A stretch of DNA of 64,000 nt from Trichostrongylus colubriformis (Eukaryota; Nematoda; Chromadorea; Rhabditida; Trichostrongylidae), in the NCBI GenBank assembly GCA_963978905.1, contig OZ022258.1, positions 50,948,591-51,012,590 on the forward strand, written 5' to 3'. Both the position numbers and the translations under genes were made by a program. Shown here piece by piece: positions 10,501 through 21,200 of the stretch (its first letter is position 1; each line of letters opens with the position of its first letter). The notes below the pieces were generated by a model, which searched no databases, was not told the DNA's origin, and was given only the letters and a program-made list of their open reading frames with translations.

Positions 10501-12380
10501 ATAAAGGAAAAAGTAAAAGGAAAAAGCAAATTTATAAAAGAAACATCTTCTCTTGGCACCATGCCACGGCGTCAAATTGGGGAGTTTGTGCAATGGAGGC
10601 CACTTGAACTCGTCCACACTACGTCAGTTCTACCGTAGGCCAAAATTACCTCCTTCTGGTGTCTTTAAGGGAACCGGGAAAGGTCGGAAGGAAGAGGAAA
10701 ATGGGAAGAATTGATCGTTTCAAAAGGAGCATTCGAGCTTAACAGCGAGAATCGATAGAGAAACCCGAACTCAAGAGCGCTGCGCTGTAGCCTGTATTCG
10801 TATCTCCCGCACATTTCTTCGAACCGCGCACATCATCCTTCCCAGTTGCTCGCTGTAGGAGATGTCATTTGTTGTCTCTTAGGGTGCATTTCATTCATTC
10901 ATGATTATGTGAAATGAGTGAAACACAAACCGCAGCAATCAACTGAAACATCGAATGGGAGTATAAGCGAAAGAATAAGGAAATAAGGTGCTCGTAGGGT
11001 GAAGAAAATCCATTGGATTCACACCATTGAATAGCAAGGTGTCATGTGAGCAATGCGGCAACCTAACGAGCTGCAAGCGTTACGGTAAGACCTACCGTAG
11101 GCCAAAGTTGCCACCTCATGATTTTTTTAACCGGTCTTTCAGCAGTCACTACCATTTAGATATATTTATGTCATGATGAAGTTCGAGGTTTTTTTGACTT
11201 ACCAATCTCTTGTTGGGACACCCCGCGCATTTTAGCTCCAGTCAGAATAGTGGTGGCTAATGAATGCCATTAGGCCCATACAATGACTTGCGGGGTCAGC
11301 CCCGTAGATCTCAGTGCTTTCAATCTCCCAGACGAGTCTGAAACCATTTTACCTACCCCGGAGGGATAGAAGGCTTGGTGGCTTGGACGAGATTTGCGGA
11401 TTCGATCCTCACACTACATGAGCGGAAGTGGGCGTCACCAGTCACTATACCAGGTCCTCCCTTTTTAACATTTATGCGTAGCACATAATGTGATTATTTA
11501 CCATGCGATAGAGTACTGAAACTGATTTTCGAAGTAATCTTCTATTATTCAAAAACACTAGTAGTTACTGAAAAATTCTCTGGTAATCTTGATACAACTG
11601 ATTTCAAAAACTCAGTTCAGAACCGAATCCACTGTGTGATGGACGTGAAGCGTCAGCAGGCTACTGTAGAGCAGGCAGAACTTGCTCATCTGGTTTCCTA
11701 TGTACGGGAAACAACGTGTGTTGTCGATGTGCTTACGGAACCAGCATCGGTTTGTGATAGTTATTCTAACTGGAACAATTCGAACATTATGGGTGTATGC
11801 GATCAAGACAGAGAATTCGCGTGGCTGCGTTTAGCGCGCGACGTGCTGGTGCGAGCTACGGGAGCCGCAGTGAGGGTCACGAGGTCGAATTTCCGCGCGG
11901 CCTCGCGCGACGAGCGGCGCGGCGAGTGCGAGTGCCAGTGGCAGGGCATGGCAGCCTTCAAGCGAGGCTGGCATGAGTGGAAGCGCAGACGTGATGCAAT
12001 CACGCTCGGCCGGGCTAACAAGAGCAATCGATTCCCAAGTCGTACTGGTGACGCCGCGAGTGAAACGCCGCGAAGAGGAAATTTGACCTCGCGACCCCCA
12101 CCCCGGGAGCAGTATTGGTTGAGTTCTGAAGCGATTACACCTATAATAGAATGAGGCGTAGGGCACGTCATCGCTTCAGGACCTATACAATATGGCGCGC
12201 ATAGCTCGTACCATCGCGTTGCGCAACGAACACCGCAAAGCGTTTTTCTGTTCTGATGGCATTCACCTAACTGCTATAATAGCGACTTGATTTTCAGGAC
12301 CTTGCGTGAATCAAAAATGTCCGGACAACTTCCAATGCAACACGAATAATGAATGCTGCCCATATCAAGTTGGAAAATGA
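7550..12380 (+). CDS. secreted cysteine-rich protein with CC-domain modules (gene B)
   Basis: Predicted secreted protein of 173 residues, function unknown. Exons 7550-7700, 7815-7927, 9819-9864, 11621-11749 and 12298-12380 join in phase with good donors (GTAAGT, GTAAGA, GTGAGT; GTTTGT weaker). Order: signal peptide (MLMLAFTALFVMATTVESS); possible dibasic site RHRR; a first module PCNPCNNCGTSCLRRC...CVNGCC; a Thr/Pro linker (YPPVTSTTTRAP); then two CC modules (CRAGRTCSSGFLCTGNNVCC and CPDNFQCNTNNECC). The last two modules align with gene A (LCGG..PAGGYCSGNGQCPSG), and the intron between them is phase 1 in both genes. Alternative end: splicing at 12369 (CAA then GTTGGA) to 12520-12603 would replace the last three residues with 27 others containing five cysteines. 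The introns are full of mobile elements. Confidence 0.8.
8158..8682. mobile_element. large foldback element, arms about 200 bp
   Basis: The two arms are long imperfect inverted repeats. Both contain GATTTGTTCCCACCGTAACC and a segment with CAAAGATCTTGCCACCAG and its close match. The ends carry GTCGTCAGACTTTGCGATTTT, shared with the shorter elements at 31,033 and 42,560. The unpaired centre of about 100 bp shows no coding signal. It lies in intron 2 of gene B. Confidence 0.8.
9104..9179. repeat. short tandem duplication, period 38 bp
   Basis: CCCCACCAGCCAGTGTTGCA followed by GAGGGGGGTGA occurs twice in a row inside intron 2 of gene B. Confidence 0.8.
10205..11125. repeat. tandem duplication of a dispersed repeat, period about 462 bp
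   Basis: Unit one (10205-10666) and unit two (10667-11125) share the start AAAGGAACCGG / AAGGGAACCGGG, a middle with GTTGC(C)CGCTGTAGGAGA, and a 3' part with CTACCGTAGGCCAAA. A third diverged copy is at 33,060-33,450. It lies in intron 3 of gene B. Confidence 0.7.
11215..11460 (+). repeat. SINE-like repeat with tRNA-like 3' part
   Basis: Shares a 5' block (CCCCGCGCATTTTAGC), a middle block (GACTTGCGGGGTC) and a 3' block with a B-box-like sequence (GGATTCGATCCTC) with copies at 52,380 and 46,405. The 5' block alone occurs at 55,742. The family is inferred from internal copies only. Confidence 0.55.
11785..12276. mobile_element. foldback element carrying a nested MITE
   Basis: The left arm begins near GGTGTATGCGATCAAGACAG and the right arm, reversed, near GGTGAATGCCATCAGAACAG. 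Inner inverted repeats are TATTGGTTGAGTTCTGAAGC against GCTTCAGGACC-TATACAATA. A related copy at 17,870-18,094 lacks the insertion found here. It lies in the last long intron of gene B and overlaps its exon boundary by no coding base. Confidence 0.65.
11867..12103. mobile_element. hAT-like MITE nested in the 11,785 foldback
   Basis: The flanks are CGGGAGCC on the left and CGGGAGCA on the right, a 7-of-8 target duplication. Inner ends are inverted repeats with GGTC(A/G)CGAGGTC(G/A)AATTTCC. Internal sequence such as GTGCGAGTGCCAGTGGCAGG matches the element at 22,793. The uninterrupted target (CTACGGGCGCCGTATTGG) is still seen at about 17,931. Confidence 0.75.
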
Positions 12381-12830
12381 ACAATGACAGTATTCCTTTG
12401 TTCATTTCGTATAAATTTTTTGAAACCTTGGCCCATTGAATAGTTGCGGCAAGGGAAAAAAAGAAAAAGGAAGTAGCAATATCAAAGTGTCACAAATCAA
12501 GCGGTTCAATTGATTTCAGGGGGAAATAATATTATGCGGATGTAATGAAGAGCATATTTGCATTCATCCATGCATGCGCTGCGGCCAGCATGACCAAATA
12601 TGAGATCTTCCGAAGCATCGGTAAGGTTAATTCTGGTGGATCTTAGTGTATGAATGCTTGTGTGCTAAATAGTCGCACCTACACTGGAAGTGAAAAGTCG
12701 GAGCTCAAGAGATAAGACCTCCGTCTTATCATGAATTCCCATAGAAGACTGGTTTTCGCATGCTCTGTGTCACTGTGAGGGGTTGAGCAGCGGCCAGACA
12801 AAATTATGGTCATTGCCCCGCCCTCTACAG

Positions 12831-13013
12831 CTACCCACCCAACACCAGAGCCATGAAAAAGTTTACGACGTGCTAGTCAAACCACTTATGACTTTTTTAA
12901 GCTTGCGTGTCCATCTACAGAGAGATCTATCCACCCTTGATGATAACGGTGCTTTCAAGGAATTTGGCACTGAGTTGAGAAAGATGCATGAACTCCTGGA
13001 AAACAATATAAAG
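12831..13013 (+). CDS. unassigned exon-like segment
   Basis: Follows a CCCTCTACAG acceptor and ends before GTGTGC. It is 183 bp, open in phase 0 at both ends, giving 61 residues that look like amphipathic helix (VYDVLVKPLMTFLSLRVHLQ; then EFGTELRKMHELLENNIK). I do not recognise the family. No partner exon or start was found nearby. It could be one exon of an unfound plus-strand gene, a stray pseudogene exon, or chance. Its distance from gene B's stop (about 450 bp) leaves open a downstream operon gene. Confidence 0.35.
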
Positions 13014-13899
13014 GTGTGCTGTGCCCATCGGAGCTACTTTTGTTATGTGACTAATCCGTTACCTCTGATGGGTATTGATTTTACGCGCGTGTAATCAATA
13101 TGTCTCTTCTACGCGTGTTAGTCAATATCCTGTTTCGTGAATAATAGTTGAAGAAAAGAAAATAGAACCAATAAAAGAGAGCATAGCTCGAAAGCTAGCC
13201 TCACAGACGGTACAATGAGTGTTAAAAACCGATTTTCGGAATTTCAAAATTTCCCCAAAAAGCGAGAAAACGAATAGCCCTCGATGAACAGAAGAAAGAA
13301 GTGGCCGGATAGTAAGCCATATTAAGTTTGAGAAAATACAGGACGACAACGACTTTTACGATATTTCAGACAAATTTTTAAAATCTTTATTAATCTACTC
13401 GATAATTGCGAAAAACATAAACCGAAAACAAAACACACAATTATGACTATCACATATGAAAACGGCTCTGTTTTCTTTCACGATGGCATTAGAATTTTCT
13501 ATTAAAAATTTAAAAAAAAAAACAGGAGACACGTTTCTAATAAAACGAAAAAAGGGGAATTCCACGTTATGAACACTAAGAAAGGAGTAAAGAACGGGGA
13601 AGAGGGGGTAGAGGCAAAGCAAAGAAGAGAATTGAAATCAACATGTGGAAATCTGGACACATCTCATCTTATGATCGAAAAGAAACACAAATGTGCAGTG
13701 TATGGACGAGGGAGGGGCAGACCGACGACGATTAGCCGTCCAACTTTCGTTCCACATCGTCCCTCATCTGAGAAGAGAATCAGGCGCTTTTTTGAGAATT
13801 CAAATGCGTATTGACGAGACACTAACTCAACTAAGACAAACATCCGATATCAAGCGTTCATACTTGCTGGCGACGTCATGGGAGCTTACCGCAACCTAG

Positions 13900-14180
13900 C
13901 GGATCTGATGGCAGTGGGTGTGCAGAGTCAGCTCTGAAGCCCGTGTCGCAAAAATTCGTGTTCATCGCGGCGTACTTGAACGAAGTTCAAAACTTTGCCC
14001 AGTTCCCGCGCAAATGTGCGGCGCGCGACAACCACGGCGGACTTCGTACGGGTCGTTGTTCGGACCGAATTTTAAACCCATGATGGTGGAGCTGCCCAGA
14101 AAGTTAAGTATGGCACCGTCACGCCGCATATCACGAGCCACTCGATATCGGAATTCCTCTGCTGCTAGACCATGGTAATA
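13900..14180. other. GC-rich coding-like segment, frame and strand unresolved
   Basis: GC-richer than its surroundings and open on both strands. Minus strand reads EEFRYRVARDMRRDGAILNF and, after a one-base shift, ARRTFARELGKVLNFVQVRR up to a stop. Plus strand reads KFVFIAAYLNEVQNFAQFPR in one frame, and a second plus frame is open for 86 codons from 13918 to 14178. This could be a frameshifted pseudogene, part of an unknown gene, or a GC-rich repeat. No function is assigned. Confidence 0.3.
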
Positions 14181-14290
14181 GCAATACGCGTGCGCACAAA
14201 TGCACGTGAAAAATTTAGTAATAAAAATTATAATTCCATAGAAATTTTAGTAAAGCAATTCACATGCAATACACACATGCAAAACACATT

Positions 14291-14340
14291 AAGCATAACG
14301 TTGGTGATGATGATGATGATGATGATGATCTGTTATGCTT
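14291..14340. repeat. (GAT)n microsatellite framed by an inverted repeat
   Basis: About eight GAT units (14305-14329) lie between AAGCATAAC (14291-14299) and its perfect reverse complement GTTATGCTT (14332-14340), so the microsatellite sits in the loop of a 9-bp stem. Confidence 0.85.
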
Positions 14341-15233
14341 GAGAGTTGATTTCACAACAGCCGTACAATACACGAACTCAGTACAGGTAGAAATAGAGCA
14401 ATATAACAATGTATATAATGCGCAAACTTAGAGACGACAAGAAAAAGAGTAGAGAAGAGGAACAGGAAAAAATCAAAAGAAAAATGAAACCAAATCTCCC
14501 AAGCACAAAGTGAACCTCTATGAACACATACATAACATAACAAAAGAAATAGAAAAAGTAAGAGCGAAAAGGTAGGGAAAAGGATCGCGTTCACTGTTTG
14601 TTCTCAATAGACCGCAACCATTACGTCAACAACCTGAACGAGATGAATTGCACTGAAATCTTCTCATTCAGAAAGAAGAAAGGAGCTTCATAATCAGTGA
14701 ACTCGATCTTTGTGCCTAGGATGACCCATAAATTGCGCATCGATCGATACGTGATAATGACCCGGCTATTTTAGCTTATCTACGATCAGTTATCTCAAGC
14801 GGTGCTAATAGAAACGCTTCATACTAGGCGAAAGGGAAGCGTGTTCTGCTAGAAAAGAAATAGTGTTGGTTTGCGGAGACGCAGACTCGCAGAGAGCGAC
14901 AGTGTCACGTGATCTGAGTGAAACGAGGCGATTCTTCCAATGTTTTCACGCGCAGATATATTGTGGTCATAGCCCACTTGTTCCTGAGACTGCACGAAAA
15001 ATGTGACTGATGCGCGACTTATAGGACACCACGTCTCATAAAACATAACGCCATATAAAGAGCCAAAAAATGGCGATTTCTAAACAGACTAGAAGCCGAA
15101 TGGCATCGTGGCGATGTGGATGAAACGTACGTACGTGCAACACGAGAGGACATGCGTTCATTCATAAATCGACGTGAAACTCGTCCACATACACACATTC
15201 CACGACACGCCGCGCGGCGAATCGTGTACGAGA
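14341..15233. other. intergenic, 3' of the acyl-CoA synthetase gene
   Basis: No coding exon recognised. The minus strand of about 14,900-15,233 should hold the 3' untranslated region of the synthetase, but no convincing AATAAA was seen on that strand close to its stop. Confidence 0.35.
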
Positions 15234-18200
15234 TTAAACTGCTTGGAAGTGAGAAATGACCTGTTGCAGGCCGAGCTCGATCTTTGACTGTTCCCTGATT
15301 TCGAATTTTTTCACTTTCCCTGTTACAGTTAGCGGGAATTCGTGCTCCTTCTTGAACAGGATATAGCGTGGAATTTTGAAATGAGCAATCTGAAAAAAGT
15401 TGGTTTTTAAGAAATCCATTTGAAAAACTGGAACAGTATCCCTTACTTTCCCTTTGCACCAATTCTTGATGTGTTCTTCATTGACCTGACCCTCCGCTGA
15501 CTCATGTAGTCGGATCCACGCACACACCGATTCGCCATACCTTTCGTCAGGTACACCGACAATCTAGATGGCTGTCCCATAAGTATCGATTCTATCAATC
15601 ACATCCGATGAAACAACTGCGATCATAAGTTTAGTGTGCAACAGGACGGTGAATCGTAATCACCTCGAGGGATTCCGGGGTGTGCACCCTTATGTCAGGA
15701 TTTCGCAAGACAACGAGCGACGTGCGATGTCAGTGTGTGCGAGCTATGCGCGTCGCTATAGTTGGGTCTTCGAACGATTACACGGTAATGCTAGGGGCGC
15801 GATACGCAGTTGACTGTAATCGCTTCTTTGGGACCCAACAACATGGCGCCTTTACTCCTCCGCATTGCTTCGCTTGGTGATTTCGTAGCCAACATGGCGT
15901 CAAATGAAATGCTGCTAATGTGTGTGCATACAATGCGCCAGACTTGGCGTGAGCCATTTGCTCTTCTGCGCTTTCACTTTTGCACATAATGTTCAGTTGG
16001 TCGCATAAATATTTACTAACACAGAACTGCGTTCCGGTCCAGTTTGGGTTGAAAGGTAGTAGATGGGCGACCAATTGGGTTACGGTGTACCTTTTAGGAA
16101 TCTAAACTTGTGACCTCGTAATTCCCGCATCAATAGGTAGGATTGTAAATGCAGCCAATACATACATATTCTTGTATCCAGATCTAGCATTTCCATTAGT
16201 GACTATACAGCATTAAAAGATTATTTGGTAAGAACCCTGTTCTGGCAGACAGAAACCTCCAAATTCGAAGAAAAGACTCACATGTGCATCTTCAATCTTC
16301 GGATGCTTGAAGAGGAATTGTTCAACCTCTGTCGGATAAATGTTCTCACCGCCTCGAACGATCATGTCCTTCGAACGGCCAACTATCGAGATCGTACCAT
16401 TGTCATGCATCACAGCAATGTCACTAAAAAGCAAAGGATTGCGATTTCTGCCTTTACAACCACCTAATATGATTTTTGGCATGATTTCTTCTTCATTTTA
16501 ACTCAAAAGTAATCACTACTCAAAAGGCGGATTGAGAGATAATTCCAATGTTCAGGAAAGGAAATATAATTTCAAAAATATGAAACCTAAAGTTCAAAGA
16601 ATTATTGTGAAGAGCAATTGCGGTGAGGGGAATAGCTCCATTACCCTGGTACACTTGGATGAGATTTCCTACAGGCGAACGGACGAGCCACTTCGTGACC
16701 GCCACACATCACAGATCCACGAAGCTCACATTGATGTGTTAGGCGAAATCATTTATTTATTGCACGCTTAGGTGCGCTTTCACAAATTGGCTACGAAATC
16801 ATAATAATATTGTGATCATTTAGGGGGTGGCAACGTATCGCTTACCCCGTATGATACCATCGATCCGCGGTGATCTCTTTTTTCGTCTGTTCTTCATTAT
16901 TCCAATAACACCGCATCACCGAATATCCACGTACGATTACTTCTCCTTTTTCGCCTCGTGGAAGTATTTTACCATGCTTATCAACCACAGCTGCCTATAG
17001 AAAAAACATTATGTGAGTACGGAAAATAAGACCAGTAACTATTTGTTTACTAGGTGGCACAAAAGACAAGTTCCGCTAGCTTCCCGAAAAACACAATAAA
17101 TCTGGAGACACAAAATAGGCGCAAAAAATCGCATCCGAAAAAAAGCTATCAGGGTCCTACCACCCCATTCGCTAGAGAAGATTATCTGAACCGACACGTG
17201 GATCTTAACAACCATTCTCCCAGTTCATCACCAATTGAATTTCAATTTTTTGATGGATTTTGACGGTGGCACACTTTAACGCCTTTTCCTTACAACTTCT
17301 GGGGCTAGCGGCAGCACACCGGCAAGGATGAATTAGCTGCTCACCTCAAGATGGTCCATGATGTGACCGACACTCTTTATACGCTGTTCAGGTGGATCCT
17401 CCCGTATTGACATAAAGGACACCGGAGAGGTTTCAGTCGTACCGTAGCATACCTAAATATGGGATGCCATAAAAACAAGCACAGTTTCCTGTGTGATTGC
17501 AAGGGCCAAGAAATCAATGACAATTCTACTTCTTCCTACCATTCCATAAAACATGTTACTTGATTTTCAATCAAACCCCTTTGCCCAAATGGTTGTCACC
17601 CCAAGTCTTCCCAGTATACCCCTGGTGGTGCCGGTGACTCCAACAAGGAAGAAAAAAGGTTTAGTAACAGAGCTCCTTCGCGTAAGCCATAAATTCGATG
17701 TCCAGATGGAGTGGTGAAGGGATTTCTATTATATCATAGCACTAACGATCAATCGCTTCGGCGCCTTTCATACTCTGCGGTGCCGACAGCAGGGCGTGGC
17801 TGCGCCGTCTCTGCGTCTCTGTTCGTCCGCATTTCGCTGCTTGAGAACGCAGCCATGCCCTGGGATATATGCCACTAGGACAAAAGACTCATGCGACCGC
17901 GATTGACAGGCGACGAAATGATGCGACCTACGGGCGCCGTATTGGTTGAGTCCTGAAGTGATTACACCTAGAAAGAGGCATGGAGCACCGTCGTCGCCTC
18001 AGGACTCATCCAATACGGCACTAATAACTTGCACCATCGCGTCGCACACCGAACGCCACAAAGCGAATTTTCTGTCATATTGGCATACACCCCATTCCAC
18101 GCATGACTTCGACTCCCCACTGTTCCCCTTCCTGTCATCCCCAACTACCCAAAATCAGAAAACTCTCACATGCGGATCTCCACTAAGAAGACCAGCGGAC

Positions 18201-21200
18201 CTCAACAAAAAAAAATTCCTGATGAGACCACAAGACGTATTTCACCCGATTAAATAGGGAAAATACTAAAGCCAATGGATTTGAGGCCGTAAAGAAAGAA
18301 AAACAATAACCCGCCGAGCATCACTAACCTGCATATCACGCATATGCATCTCGTTTACTAAACGCCGACACAACGTTATTGGGCAAGGGGCGCCAGCGAT
18401 GAAACCTGAAATGAGGACGGTTTTCAAAAACCGAATATATTCCAGTTAAGCTTGACTCCATGGAGGCAAAAGTGGTTGAAGTAATTGACATGGATCAGTC
18501 TTAAAAGCTTAGCAAGTTTCAATGATGGTATGGAAACGTTCAACATTATTTATTTACTTATATTTATTTATTTACATTAGCCGCGCCAGAACATTAAGAG
18601 ATAGGCCTGACATTAGCCGAAACATGTCTTGCTTGCAAATCAATATGTCAAGCTTTACGTTCTGCCTTCGCCATCCATTTTTTTTTCCATCTGTAGCTTT
18701 CTCACACTTCATTTCCCACTAGTGAAAAAGTCGCTTTGGGGACTTGTTCGTGCAATCGGCGTAAAATTGAGATTTCGTCCGACAATAAGCTAAAGGTACC
18801 ACTCACTCATGGTTTATTCCACAGTTCTAGGCTACTTTTTGATACTAATTTTGGCATGGTGGTAATATTAGGTGGTCCGGAAAGTTTTCGGACTAAATGC
18901 ATGGTAGGGTTCAACGTGACATATCTTTGTCGCCTGATGTTGTGAGCGGACCTAACTTGAGGGAAATGTGTTTCATGTCCGATATATGTACCTGTCAGCA
19001 GCATGTGCGACATACCGTCTCCTGTCCCCAGTAGTGCCTTCGCAGAGGATGACAAGAAGATGCTCTTCCGACCAGTTCTGCTTCTACAATACCGCTACGG
19101 CCGAACCGCGAACGATGCCCATCGCTTTCTGCAGGAGACAATGCCCCTGTCGCTCGACGTGCTTCTACTGGTACCACAAGTTCGACAACGGTGACGAATC
19201 GCTCAAGAAATCTCGACCACAGACACATAACAACGGCTCCTGCTCGCTAACTGTGGGGCTCGACCAGACCTTTCCGTACGCGAATTTTCTCCAAATCCAC
19301 GGTACACGATGTCAATGAAGATACTAACTATACAATGTTCTCCGACATTAGTCTGAAAACTTTCCGGATAACCTAATACTTGCTCTATATAAACGCAGGA
19401 CCAGCTATGGCCATGAAATCGGATCTGGAGAGAACCCCGGGATTGAGCTATAGTGCCACACGATAGCCTCACCGTTCAAAGTGATTGCCCTGCTCGTGCT
19501 TCCGTTGTGAACCGGCCGCGCGAGTAGGGATATGGTCGCCGCGAGAAGCTGCGACCTGACTCAGTTAGGGTGTCCTGAGCTTACCTTAGCGAAGTCACTA
19601 GGTGACTACGAAAAATGAGATCAGCGCTGCAGTAACTACTTGTTTATTTAATTTAGCCTCCCAAGATTAACGACAGTTTTCAAATCACTCAAAAGAGCCA
19701 GTAATTGCACTTTTCAAGTATTCCACCAAAAGTAGTAATATAATCACCTGAGCGGATGCTGTCGTAGTTGTACTTATGGTAATCAGGGTGATTCAGCATA
19801 TCAATGAACATCGTAGGCGTACCATAGAGGGCCGTACATCTGTAATCATACAAAAATTATTTTAAAGGTTCGATGTACCCACTTAACTTTTTTTCTATAT
19901 TCTGTGCTCATTTTTCTCTAGCTAAGCGAGGTTTTCAGTCGATTACGAGCTACAAGTGCTCCCTTAAAATTCAATGTTGATGATCAAATTCGAAAATCAG
20001 TAAGGCTCACCGTTCCTCATCAACAGCTTGCAGTGCTGCCAAAGCTTCGAACGACGGCGCAGGGAAGACACATGTTTGAAGATGTGTTAGAGCAGCCAGT
20101 ACTCCCAGCACACAACCGAAACAATGATACAGCGGATTTGGAATACAAATGATTGTTTTCTGAAAGCAGAACAGATGATTTGTCAAATCCCTACGATTGC
20201 CTCATGTATTCCCCATCGAGTCAGATGGTACACGTAATAGAAACGCAACCAACTCGTGTAGTCGCGGTCATACTTTGCGCACCGACGCAGATGTCGGCGC
20301 CAACCTGACGCAGGTCTCAGCGTCAATCTGGTAACGCGCTCCTGCAAAAGGCTCGACCCAACTACACTACAGTATAGTGATCGTGGCGAGAGCCCAGGAA
20401 TTCAGGTACTAATATGGATGGTATGGCACTATGCCAAGATTCGAATTCGACACCGGCGTCACTTGACACAGACACCGACGTCAAATGACATGGGCGCAGA
20501 GTATGACCGTGGCCTTACAGCCAATTAAAATACGGCTGTCCTGAAGCATTGCCAATGCAGCCCCAGAAAGCTACCGTACCTGCTCATGATAACCCGCACG
20601 AATACCGATGAAGTAGGCATTGTTCAAAACGTTATGATGCGTCAATGTGGCACCTTTTGGTTGACCAGTCGTACCCTGAAGATCAATCAGTTATCGATTG
20701 TCAGACAATCATCTGCTATAAGCGTCACTTACACTGGTATATTGAATATTGATAGGATCATCGGGTTGAATTTCACGTTCAATTTTTGCCAATTTTAATC
20801 GGTCGTCAGCAGTTCCCATACGCATTACATCACTGTACCGCCAAGCACCTCTGAAAATCCACAGCCATATCTGAGAACGAACAGGATGGCTTCAGAACTC
20901 GCATGAGTCCAGCCACTCACGGATAGGTCCTATCTTCTGGGTCGAAGATGATCAAATGACGGAACACAGGGAAACATGATGATGAGACATCACTTCGGCC
21001 ATGTGGCTTCAAGCCAATTTCCGAGATCACGTCCTAAATCACAAGACTGACAGTTCTGAATTTTTCAGAAAAAGGCTTCTCAAGACACTCACCCTGATGC
21101 TCTGGTAATAGTTGGATTTCTTGAAACCAGGTGGAGTGATCAATGCCTTGATATCGACTTTGCCGAGGGCAAATCTCAGTTCCTCAGACTGATAAGAGGG

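Noticed and set aside
11636..12154. 172-codon ORF
   Set aside because: It is in the wrong frame over the real CC-module exon (11621-11749) and then runs through the GC-rich nested MITE; transposon GC content explains the open frame.
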